A DNA stretch of 64,000 nt, taken from positions 1 through 64,000 of the forward strand of contig NZ_MUNP01000021.1 of the NCBI RefSeq assembly GCF_002001105.1, written 5' to 3'. Of the stretch, positions 46,522 through 56,334 are shown piece after piece (position 1 is the stretch's first letter; every line of letters begins with the position of its first letter). The stretch is from Rhodanobacter sp. C06 (GTDB lineage: Bacteria > Pseudomonadota > Gammaproteobacteria > Xanthomonadales > Rhodanobacteraceae). Under the pieces are notes generated by a model that saw only the letters and a list, made by a program, of their open reading frames with translations, was not told the DNA's origin and searched no databases. Position numbers and translations under genes: made by a program.

Positions 46522-48939
46522 TCACTCGTAGCGCAAGGCGATGGCCGGATCGACGCGCAGCGCGCGCAGCAGCGGCACCAGCGCGGCCAGCACAGACACG
46601 CCGATCACCAACAACAACACAGGTACGAACACCGCCGGATCATGTGCGCGCGTGTGCAGACCCGGGTCGGCCAGCACACCCGATCCCGGCACCGCCAGCA
46701 GCAGGCCGATGCCGAGTCCCAGACCGAGCTGCCACGTCAGCTGCCGCGCCACATCGCGCGCGATGGCGCCATGCCCGGCGCCGATCGCGCGGCGGATGCC
46801 CAACTCGCGCGTGCGCTGCGCCACCGAGAACGCCAGCACGCCGTACAGGCCTGCACCGGCCAGCAGCAGCGCGACCACCCCCAGCACCGCGAACACCTCG
46901 GTCAGCACCAGCATCTTGACGCGCGATATCGCCATCGCCCTTGCCTGGCTATACACCGCGTGGACGGCCGCCTGCGGGTCCACCCCGCGCACCACGGCGG
47001 TCAGTTGCCGCCCATAAGTTTCCGCGTCGGCATGCGTGCGCACCGCCAGCCCCATGCCCCGGCGCAGCGGCCCCTGGTCCGCGGATTGCTCCAGCGGCAG
47101 CAGCAGGCCGGGCAGCGGCCTTTCCAGCGCGCTGTCCAGTTGCAACGGCTCGATCACGCCGACGACGGTCAGCGTGCGGGCGTGCATGCGGCCCGGCCAC
47201 AACACCAGCTTGCGGCCCAGCGCATCACCATGCGGCCACATCGCCTCGGCCAGCTTGGCATCGACCACGGCCACCGGCGTGCTGTCCGCGCGATCACGCG
47301 TATCGAAGAAGCGCCCCGCACGCAGGCGCACGCCATAAGTGGCGAGGAAATGCGGATCGACGATGCCCATCTGCACCCGCGGCCAGCCATCCGACGGTTG
47401 CGGCTGACTCGGCAGCGACACGTCCTCGTGGCTACCCAATGTGGCGCTTGGAATGGTGTCCGAGGCGGAGGCGTCGATCACCGCGGGATCGCTGCGCAGG
47501 CGTTCGACCACGGTATCGAAGAAGCGGATGCGCTGCGCATCGTCCGCATAGCGTGCGGAGGGCAAGGCCACGTCCGCGGTGAGCACCTGCGCGGCATGCA
47601 TGGCGCCCACCGAGCGCGCCGCCATCAGGCTGCCCAGCGCCCGCACGAACGTGCCCGCGCCCACCAGCAACACCACGGTCAGCACCACCTCGGCCACCAC
47701 CAGCACCTTCGCCACCTGGGCGAAACCGCTGCCGGAGCCCTTGCTGCCGTCGCGCAGCGCGTCCTGCAGGTCGGCCCGCGCGGCACGCCAGGCGGGTACC
47801 AGCCCGGCCAGCGCGGTACACAGCACGGCCACGCCGAAACCGAACAGCAGCACCCGGCCATCGATGCCGAAGCGCAGGAACATGTCCGGCGGATTGTCAC
47901 GGGCGACGAACACGTCAATCAACCAGCGATTGCCGAACTGCATGATCGGCACGGCCACCGCCAGCGCCGCCACGCTGAGCAGCAGGCTTTCCGCCAGCAC
48001 GCCCGCCATCAGGCGTGCGCGACCGCCTCCCAGCGCACTGCGCAGGGCCAGTTCGCGGCGCCGGCTCAGGGTCTGCACCAGTTGCAGGTTGGCCACGTTG
48101 ACGCAGGCCAGCAGCAGTACCAGCGCGGTGGCACCAAACATCATCCACACCCAGCCACGGACGTTCTCGGGAATGAAGCTCAGGGCCAGCGGCTTGATTG
48201 TCAGCGACCGCCCGCGCTGGTCCATCGGCAGGGCGAGCTGCATCGCATCCGCCCTGGCGGCGAGTTCCGCGCGCGCCTGCGCCAGGTCGACGGACGGCAG
48301 CAACCGGGCCACGCCCTGGATGTCGAGATACTGCCGCTGCTGCAGCCGAAGCGGCATCCACAACTGGCTGGCCTGCGGAAAACCGAAATCCGCGGACAGC
48401 ACGCCGATCACCGTGGCCAGCTCGCCGTCCACTTGCACCGCGCGCCCCACGATATGCGGATCGGCATGGAAATCGTGCCGCCACAGCGTCTCGCTCAGCA
48501 GCACCACGGGCGCCCCGCCCGGCACCTCGTCGGAGGCGATGAAGCCGCGGCCGAGGATGGGCTTCACGCCCAACAAATCCATCATCGAGGCGGTGAGCAG
48601 GGCGCCGCGCGAAAAATTCGCGCCGCCGCCGCTGTCCAGGTTGAAGCCGGTGGTGGCATAGGCGCCCAGCGCATCCACGCTGCGCAGATGCCCCTGCAAC
48701 TGCAGGTACTGGTCGCTGTCGATGTCGCCGATGCCGTTACCGTCGAACGACTGCTCGCCGATCGCCACCAGCCGATTCGCCTGCGGAAACGGCATCGGCC
48801 GCAGGATCATCGTGTTGACCAGGCCGAACAGGAACAGCACCACGCCCAGCCCCACGCCCAGCATGCCCACCGACAACAAGGCATACCCTGGCCGCCGCAT
48901 CAGCCGCCGCCACGCCTGACGCAACTCGCGCACGATCAT
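46522..48939 (-). CDS. MacB/FtsX-type ABC permease (copy 1)
   Basis: An 805-residue inner-membrane protein with the ADOP layout: one N-terminal span (YALLSVGMLGVGLGVVLFLF), a large periplasmic MacB_PCD domain, a three-span FtsX unit near 280-400, a second periplasmic domain, and a final three-span FtsX unit ending LRVDPAIALRYE. The middle has LACVNVANLQLV and the late part RTRELGIRRAIGAG, both FtsX signatures. The ATG at 48939 has GGAG five bases upstream; the adjacent ATG at 48942 overlaps the previous stop. It is the most divergent of the three permeases here. Confidence 0.93.
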   Translation of the reverse strand: MIVRELRQAWRRLMRRPGYALLSVGMLGVGLGVVLFLFGLVNTMILRPMPFPQANRLVAIGEQSFDGNGIGDIDSDQYLQLQGHLRSVDALGAYATTGFNLDSGGGANFSRGALLTASMMDLLGVKPILGRGFIASDEVPGGAPVVLLSETLWRHDFHADPHIVGRAVQVDGELATVIGVLSADFGFPQASQLWMPLRLQQRQYLDIQGVARLLPSVDLAQARAELAARADAMQLALPMDQRGRSLTIKPLALSFIPENVRGWVWMMFGATALVLLLACVNVANLQLVQTLSRRRELALRSALGGGRARLMAGVLAESLLLSVAALAVAVPIMQFGNRWLIDVFVARDNPPDMFLRFGIDGRVLLFGFGVAVLCTALAGLVPAWRAARADLQDALRDGSKGSGSGFAQVAKVLVVAEVVLTVVLLVGAGTFVRALGSLMAARSVGAMHAAQVLTADVALPSARYADDAQRIRFFDTVVERLRSDPAVIDASASDTIPSATLGSHEDVSLPSQPQPSDGWPRVQMGIVDPHFLATYGVRLRAGRFFDTRDRADSTPVAVVDAKLAEAMWPHGDALGRKLVLWPGRMHARTLTVVGVIEPLQLDSALERPLPGLLLPLEQSADQGPLRRGMGLAVRTHADAETYGRQLTAVVRGVDPQAAVHAVYSQARAMAISRVKMLVLTEVFAVLGVVALLLAGAGLYGVLAFSVAQRTRELGIRRAIGAGHGAIARDVARQLTWQLGLGLGIGLLLAVPGSGVLADPGLHTRAHDPAVFVPVLLLVIGVSVLAALVPLLRALRVDPAIALRYE

Positions 48940-48941
48940 CA

Positions 48942-51383
48942 TCACTCCCCCCTCAAGGCGCGCATCGGCGCCACGCGCGCCGCACGCAGGGCCGGCAGCA
49001 GGCAGGCGAGCAGACCAGCGACGGCGAGTACCACGCAGACGCCGAACACCACCGTCGGGTCGAAGGCGTTGCTGCGGCCGAGCAGGGTCATCAGCAGCAC
49101 GGCCATGGCGTGCGAGGCGGTCAGCGCAGTCGCCACGCCGATCGCCAGCCCCAGCGCGATCTGGCCGAGACCGCCGCGCATCACCAGTTGCAACAGTCGC
49201 CACGGCGCGGCGCCCAGTGCCATGCGCACGCCGAACTCGCGCTCGCGCGCGGCCACCGCCACGGCCATCACCGCATACAGGCCGGCCGCGGCGAGCAGCA
49301 GCGCCAGCGCGGCAAACAGGCCGATCAGCCACAGGCTGAGCCGCGCGCTCGCCGTGGTCTGCTGCACGATGTGCTGCATCGTGCGCAGGTTGGCGATGGG
49401 CTGCTCGGGTGCGATCTCGGCCAGCGCCGCGCGCACGCCAGCCTGCCAGTCCATCGGGTTGCCGTGGCCGCGCAGCGCGAAGCGCAGCGGCTCCAGTCGG
49501 CGAACCAATGCCATCACCGGATCGGGCATCTGCGCCAGCGGGACATACAACACCGGCTGCATCGGCTGTAGCGGCCCCTTCTGGTAGGTGGCGCCCACCA
49601 CGCCGACGATGCGCAGCGAAATTGGTTTGTCGTCGACACCCGTCATCTCGATACGCTTGCCCACCGCATGACCGGCGTAGTACTTGTCGGCCAAGTCTTG
49701 GCTAGCGATGGCCACCCGCTCGCTTCCTCCTGTGTCGTCACGTGTGAAGTCCCGCCCTTTCAGCAACGGGATGGAGAACAAGCGGAAAAAACCATCCCCA
49801 ATGCCGTGGTACTGGGACGCGAATTCCCGCAGGTCCGGTGTGTGCAGGGAGGTTTGCAGCTGACCCACCATGCCGTCGCTGGCGGGCAGGTTGGTCGTCA
49901 CTACGACATCGGTAACACCGGGGATTGCCTTGAGCCGTTGCACCAGCCGCTGCGAAACACTCCACACCGAGGCCACGTCGGGGTAATCCGCCTGCACCGG
50001 TGCCAAATCGAAGGTGAGCACATTGCTGTCGTCAAAGCCCAGCTGCAGCCGCGACGCGTCGTAGAGCCCGTGCATGAACACGCCGGCCGCGCACAGCAGC
50101 ACCGCCGCCAACGCCACCTGCGCCACTACCAGCACACGGCCGACCCGACCGCTGCGCAGGCCGATGCCGCTGCGCCCGCCCTCGCGCAATTCATCCACCG
50201 TGGTCGCGCTGCGGCTGCGCCACGGCGCCAGCCCAGCCGCCAGCAACGCGCCAAGCAGGCCCTCCGCGAAGGCCAGCAGCCATGCCGTCACGCCCACATG
50301 CAGGCGCCCGCCCCACAGCCATTCGGCGGGAATGAAACCTTGCAGCAGGGCGAGTCCGATCGTCGCCAGCAGCATGCCCAGCAGCGCGCCGCCTCCTCCC
50401 ACCAGCAAGCCCTCGCCCAGCGCCGGCAGCATCAACCGCAGCCACGGCGCGCCCAATGCACTAAGCACCGCGGCGTCGTGGTTGCGCGCCAACGCGCGCA
50501 GCAACATCAGGTTGGTCAAGTTCACCTGCGCAATAAGCAGCACCAACAGCGCGCTGGCCATGAACAGCAGCAACATCGGCCGCGCACCCTGCCGCAGAAT
50601 GGATGCCATGTTCTCGGCGCCGAAGCGCGGCTTCTTCCAGTTGCCGCCCATGGCCATGTCGCGATACATCGTGCGCTCGCGCGCATCGACCTGTGCCGAC
50701 ACCGCGGCGATGTCGGCGCCGGGCGCCAGTCGCGCGAGCGCCACGGTGCCGTTGTGGCTGTAATCATGGCTGCCTTCCGGCAACGCTGTCGGCAACATCA
50801 CGTCGCCCGGCCCCAGCACCGTGTTGAAGGCGGCCGGCAGCACGCCGACGATGGTGTGCGGCACGCCTTCCACCTGCAGGCTGCGGCCGATCACATGCAT
50901 GTCGCCGCCGTAGCTGCGCTGCCAGAATCCGTAGCCGAGGATGGCCGCGGGCGGCCCGTGTGGACGATCCTCCTGCGCATCGAAGTTGCGCCCCAGCACC
51001 GGCTGCAAGCCCAGCGTAGGCAGGAGCCCTCTGTCCATGCGAATCAGCGGCACCTGAACCGGCACGCCTGCGCCGGCGACATTCACCGTCGAACCCGGCC
51101 ACCACAGCCCCAGCGACGCCACGCCGTCGAGCTTGTCCAGGTACTGGTATTCGTGCGGTGAGATGCTGCCCACTAGGCTGGTGTCGCGGATCTGGCCCAG
51201 CACCACCAACTGCGACGGCTGCGGCACCGGCAAGGGCCGCCACAAGCTGTCCTGGATCAGCGTGGCCACCGCCACGCTGGCGCCGATGCCCAGCGCCAGC
51301 ACGCCCGATGCCAGCAGCAGGAAACCGGGTCGGCGCAGGCTGGCGCGCCATGAGCGCCAGATCTCGGTGAGCCAGATGTTCAT
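48942..51383 (-). CDS. MacB/FtsX-type ABC permease (copy 2)
   Basis: An 813-residue permease with the same two-unit layout as its neighbours. It opens MNIWLTEIWRSWRASLRRPG, has LTNLMLLRALARNHDAAVL in the first FtsX unit and REREFGVRMALGAAP in the second, and ends ARVAPMRALRGE. The N-terminal 40 and C-terminal 30 residues are nearly identical to copy 3, pointing to a recent tandem duplication. It lies 33 nt after copy 3 and overlaps or abuts copy 1. Confidence 0.93.
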   Translation of the reverse strand: MNIWLTEIWRSWRASLRRPGFLLLASGVLALGIGASVAVATLIQDSLWRPLPVPQPSQLVVLGQIRDTSLVGSISPHEYQYLDKLDGVASLGLWWPGSTVNVAGAGVPVQVPLIRMDRGLLPTLGLQPVLGRNFDAQEDRPHGPPAAILGYGFWQRSYGGDMHVIGRSLQVEGVPHTIVGVLPAAFNTVLGPGDVMLPTALPEGSHDYSHNGTVALARLAPGADIAAVSAQVDARERTMYRDMAMGGNWKKPRFGAENMASILRQGARPMLLLFMASALLVLLIAQVNLTNLMLLRALARNHDAAVLSALGAPWLRLMLPALGEGLLVGGGGALLGMLLATIGLALLQGFIPAEWLWGGRLHVGVTAWLLAFAEGLLGALLAAGLAPWRSRSATTVDELREGGRSGIGLRSGRVGRVLVVAQVALAAVLLCAAGVFMHGLYDASRLQLGFDDSNVLTFDLAPVQADYPDVASVWSVSQRLVQRLKAIPGVTDVVVTTNLPASDGMVGQLQTSLHTPDLREFASQYHGIGDGFFRLFSIPLLKGRDFTRDDTGGSERVAIASQDLADKYYAGHAVGKRIEMTGVDDKPISLRIVGVVGATYQKGPLQPMQPVLYVPLAQMPDPVMALVRRLEPLRFALRGHGNPMDWQAGVRAALAEIAPEQPIANLRTMQHIVQQTTASARLSLWLIGLFAALALLLAAAGLYAVMAVAVAAREREFGVRMALGAAPWRLLQLVMRGGLGQIALGLAIGVATALTASHAMAVLLMTLLGRSNAFDPTVVFGVCVVLAVAGLLACLLPALRAARVAPMRALRGE

Positions 51384-51416
51384 GCGCGAACCTCGTGAGT
51401 CGTCGCTTCCATCGTC

Positions 51417-53914
51417 CTATTCCCCGCGCAGGGCGCGCATCGGCGCCACCCGCGCCGCACGCAGCGCCGGCAGCAGGCAGGCGAGCAGGCCGGCGGCGGC
51501 GAGCACGACGCACACGCCAACCCATACGAACGGATCGAGGACGCCGCGGCCAATCTCCTGCAGCACGGCGCCCAGCATCCGCGACAACGCGAGCGTGATG
51601 GCCAGGCCCAGCAGCAGGCCGACCGCGAGCTGCCGACCGCCAGCCTGCAGCACCAGGCGCACCAACCCGGACGGCGACGCACCGAGCGCCATGCGCACGC
51701 CGAGTTCGCGCTGCCGAGTCGCTACCGCCACCGTCATCACGGCATACATCCCGGCAGCTGCCAAGCCAAGCGCCAACAGCGCGAATGTCCCGACCAGGAA
51801 CAGGATGCGGCGCGTGTCGTCGGTGGTGGCGCGCACGATCTGGTCCATCGTCGCCAGATTGGCGATCGGTTGCTCCGGCGCCACCTCGGCAACGGCGGCA
51901 TGGACGGCCTGGCGATAGCTGTCCGGATTGCCTTGCACGCGCAGCGCGAAGCGCAGCGGCTGGAACGAGCGGAACACCCGCAGGATGTGTTCCGGCATCT
52001 GTGCAAACGGCAGGTAGAGGAACGAACGCTGCCGGTCGTCCAGCGGGCCGTATTGCCGCGTATCGCCGACCACGCCGACGATGCGTGCGGTCACCGGACG
52101 CGAGGCCGGGTCGCTGGCCATCACCTTGCCCACCGCGTAGCCGCTGTAGTCGTTGACGACGACCTCCTTGCCCAGCGCATGGCCGCCGTACTCGCGCTCG
52201 GCCAGCGTCCAGTTCACGATGGCCACCGGCTCGCTGCCGGCCGTATCGCTCGCGTCGAAGGATCGCCCGGCACCCACGGGAATGCGGAACGTGGAGAAGT
52301 AATCGGCCGTGACGCCGCGGATCTGCGGATTGGGATCGAAGTAACCCTGCCCCGGCGCATGGACGCCACCCATGTTGAACTGCTGGGCGAACCCGCCCGC
52401 CGGCAAGCCATTGGTGACGGCCACCTGATCGACGCCAGGTAGCGCATGCAGGCGCATCACCAGTCGCCGCACCAGCGTCTGCGTGGAGGCGATGTCCGGG
52501 TTGTCGGCCCGCACCGGCGCCAGGTCGAAGGTGAGAATGTGGTCGCTGGCGAATCCCAGCGGCGTGCGCGCCGCGGCATAGAGCGCATGCAGAAACAGGC
52601 CGGCACCGCACATCAGGCAGGTCGCCAAGCCCATTTGCGCCACCACCAGGCCCCGCCCCAGCCGGCCGCTGTGGCGACCCTGGCTGCGGCCCCCTTCATG
52701 CATGGCCTCCTGCACGGAAACCGCAGCCAGTCCGCGCCATGCACCGAACGCCGCCGCCAGCAGCGCGCCCGACATGGCGATGGCCAGTGCCAGCCAGACC
52801 ACGCCTGCCGGCATGCGCAGGGCCTCCCCCTGCGTCCAACTGGCCGGAGCGTAATGGCCGAACACGGCCAAGCCCGCCGCGGCCAGCCCCAGGCCGGCGA
52901 TGGCGCCGCCCGCGCCCACCAGCGCACCCTCGGCGCAGGCGGGCAAGGCAAGGCGCCATGCTGGAGCACCAAGGGCCTGGCGTACGACGGCATCGTGGCC
53001 ACGCGACAGGCTGCGCAGCAACATCAGGTTGCCAAGGTTGACCAGCGCGATCACCAGCACGCACAGGGCGCTGGCCAGGAACAGCAACATGACCGGACGC
53101 TGGTCCTGGTGCAGCGCAGCCTGCAACGGCACGCTGCCGAAGTGCACGTGCTTCCAGTATTCAGCCTCGTCATCGGCGAGTCTCGCGTACATGGCATGCA
53201 TCGCGGCATCCACCTGCGCGTCCACCGCCGCGGCACCATTGTCGGGCGCCAGCCGCGCGATCGCGATGAAGTTGGTGCCGTCGTCGTAGGTGCGCGGGGG
53301 CAACGCCAGCGGCAACATGATGTCGCCGTCGCCGAACTGGTCGAAACTGGCGGGCAGGACGCCGACGATGGTGTGCGGCACGCCTTCGACGCTCAAGCGC
53401 TGGCCGATCACCGTTGGTGCGCCGCCAAAGCGCCGCAGCCAGTAGCCGGCGGTGAGGATCACCGCCCTGGGGCCGTTTGGACTGTCCTCCTGCTGCGAGA
53501 AGTCGCGCCCCAGCTGCATCCTCACGCCGAGCGTGGGCAGCAGGCCCCGATCGGCCAGGAGGGCGTACACCTGCTCCGGCGTGCCGTCGCCGGACACATT
53601 GAACGCCGTCGGCTCATCCTTGATGAGGCCCATCGAGCTGATTCCCTTGATCGAGGCCATGTGCTGGTACTGCTGGGGCGATACGCTGTCGAGCAGTTGC
53701 CCTTGTCTCGCCGGGCCCAGCGCAATCAGTCGTTCCGGCGCGGCATATGGCAAGGGCCGCAGGAGCACGTGGTCGACCAGCACGAATATCGCTGCGCTGG
53801 CGGCTATGCCCAGCGCCAGCACCACGCTCGCCAGCAGCAGGAAGCCGGGCCGGCGCAGGCTGGCGCGCCATGCCTGCCAGATCTCGGCGAGCCAGATTGT
53901 GGCCGGCGCGGCGT

Positions 53915-53918
<4 letters not shown>
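51417..53918 (-). CDS. MacB/FtsX-type ABC permease (copy 3)
   Basis: An 833-residue permease. It has LAEIWQAWRASLRRPGFLLL at the N-terminus, LGNLMLLRSLSRGHDAVV in the first FtsX unit, RQRELGVRMALGASPSG in the second, and ARVAPMRALRGE at the end. The start is a GTG at 53918 overlapping the ATPase stop (GTGA), so translation is coupled. With the ATPase and the adaptor it would form a MacAB-like exporter; three permease genes with one ATPase suggest alternative or hetero-oligomeric pairs. Confidence 0.93.
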
Positions 53919-54679
<761 letters not shown>

Positions 54680-54697
54680 AAAAGCTCCAGAAGATGT

Positions 54698-54790
54698 GTA
54701 GGAGCGCACCCTGTGCGCGATGGCTTTGCTTTCGCAGGAGCGGCTTCAGCCGCGACTGGCGCGACGAATCGCGGCTGAAGCCGCTCCTAC
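54698..54790. repeat. REP/REPIN element between ATPase and adaptor genes
   Basis: AGGAGCGGCTTCAGCCGCGA (54736-54755) and its exact complement (54769-54788) form a 20-bp stem. A variant GTAGGAGCGCACC... arm lies at 54698-54720 and can pair with CTCCTAC at 54784-54790. This GTAGGAGCGG family is a typical Pseudomonas/Xanthomonadales REP. It lies inside the operon, between adaptor stop and ATPase start. Confidence 0.88.
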
Positions 54791-54794
54791 GGGG

Positions 54795-56048
54795 TTATCG
54801 CAGCTTGATGCGATCGTATTTGTCCCATTGGCTGGTGTCGGAAAGGATCACCCGGTCGCCGGCTTTCAATCCACGCAGGATCTCCACGCGATCAACCGAG
54901 GCGGCGCCGATGCGCACCGGCACGCGGCTCGCGGTGTCGCCGCCGGGATCGAGGCGGAACAGGCTGAGGTCGCCGTCGGCCTTGGCCAGCGCGGGGCGGC
55001 CCACCGAGAGCACGTCGTGCAACTGGGCGATCAGGATGCGGCCATCGACGGAGAGGTCGGGCCGCGCACCCTCCGGCAGCTTGCCGGCGAGGTTCACGTC
55101 CACCTGCACGCTGCCGTTGCGCACGGCCGGGTCGATGCGCTCCACCTTGCCGTCGATCAGTCCGTTATGGGTGTCCACGCTCACCGGCATGCCCAGCGCC
55201 ACGTCCTTGGCCTGCACCTCGGGCACCTGCAGCCGTGCGATAAGCACGTCGGGCCTGGCCACGCGCGCGAGGTTGGCGCCGGCGGCGACCTGGGCGCCTT
55301 CCTGCACCGCCACTTCCTGCAGCACGCCGGCGATGCCGGCCTTCACCTCGAGCGCGTCGGCCTGGCGCTGGCGCAGTTGCAGGTTGCTCTGCTGCTGCAT
55401 CAGCGCAGCCTGCACCGCGTCGATCTGCGCCTTCATGCTGGCAGCGAACGCAGTTACGCGCTGCCGCTCGATGCCACTGCGTTCCTTCAATTGCGCCAGT
55501 GCGATCTGGCCTTGCTCGAATTGCACGCGTGGAATCAGGTGCTCCTTCGCGGCGACGGCGTCGGCGTCGGCCTTGACCTTGGCCGATGCGTAGTCGGACT
55601 GCGCCTGCGCCAGCGCACTGCGCTGGTCGAGCAGTTGCGATTCGAGCTCCGCGCGCTTGGCGGCCACCTGCGCCTGCGCAGCGGCCAGCTGCGCCTGCGC
55701 GTTGCGCAACGCGTCCTCGGTCGCCGGATCGGACAGGCGCATCAGCACAGTGTCGGGCTGCACGCTCGTGCCGGGCCACACCAGGACCTTTTCCACGGTG
55801 GCCGGCGTGGCGGCGGCCAGCCAGCGGATCTCGCGCGGCACCAGGGTGCCGGTGGCGCGCACCTCGCGCAGCATGTCGCCCTGCTGCACGGCATCGATCC
55901 ACAGGCTGGAGCGATCCGCCACAGGCAAGGCCGGGCCCAGCCGCCATACCAGCACCGCCAGCGCGGCCACGGCCAGCACGCCGCCGCTCACCGCCAGTTT
56001 CAGTCGACGGCGCTTGCGGATGCCATAGATCGGGTTTGCGATATCCAT
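54795..56048 (-). CDS. MacA/HlyD-type periplasmic adaptor protein
   Basis: A 417-residue membrane-fusion protein. A single N-terminal membrane segment (AVSGGVLAVAALAVLVWRLG, about residues 18-38) anchors it. A barrel-sandwich half (GTLVPREIRWLAA), a long coiled-coil hairpin (about 110-220, rich in Gln, Ala and Leu), the second lipoyl half (ALEVKAGIAGVLQEVAV) and beta-barrel parts (DVALGMPVSVDTHNG) follow. It is the first gene of the seven-gene export and two-component unit. No outer-membrane channel gene is present. Confidence 0.92.
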   Translation of the reverse strand: MDIANPIYGIRKRRRLKLAVSGGVLAVAALAVLVWRLGPALPVADRSSLWIDAVQQGDMLREVRATGTLVPREIRWLAAATPATVEKVLVWPGTSVQPDTVLMRLSDPATEDALRNAQAQLAAAQAQVAAKRAELESQLLDQRSALAQAQSDYASAKVKADADAVAAKEHLIPRVQFEQGQIALAQLKERSGIERQRVTAFAASMKAQIDAVQAALMQQQSNLQLRQRQADALEVKAGIAGVLQEVAVQEGAQVAAGANLARVARPDVLIARLQVPEVQAKDVALGMPVSVDTHNGLIDGKVERIDPAVRNGSVQVDVNLAGKLPEGARPDLSVDGRILIAQLHDVLSVGRPALAKADGDLSLFRLDPGGDTASRVPVRIGAASVDRVEILRGLKAGDRVILSDTSQWDKYDRIKLR

Positions 56049-56213
56049 GCGCCATGCATGGCAAGCCGCGTGCCACCCTGCGCCCAACACCCAAAACCGC
56101 ATGGCATCGCCAATTCGGCGCGCCCGCGGCTGGGCGCATGCCTGGCCATCTGTCCGGATGCGGACGGCATCATCCGCCTGCGGACACCGCTCCCTGGCAC
56201 GGACTCGGGCGCG

Positions 56214-56299
56214 GTAGGAGCGGCTTCAGCCGCGATGCTCCTGGCGCCTGTTCCGCCTCCGGGAAAGCCGAAGGGCATCGCGGCTGAAGCCGCTCCTAC
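56214..56299. repeat. REP/REPIN element between ppc and the adaptor gene
   Basis: The 25-nt arm at 56214-56238 (GTAGGAGCGGCTTCAG...) and its exact complement at 56275-56299 enclose a 36-nt loop. It shares the arm sequence with 54736-54788, so the adaptor gene is bracketed by two members of the same family. Confidence 0.9.
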
Positions 56300-56334
56300 G
56301 CACGCCGGCTATTGCACGCCCTGCGGGGGTGTCG

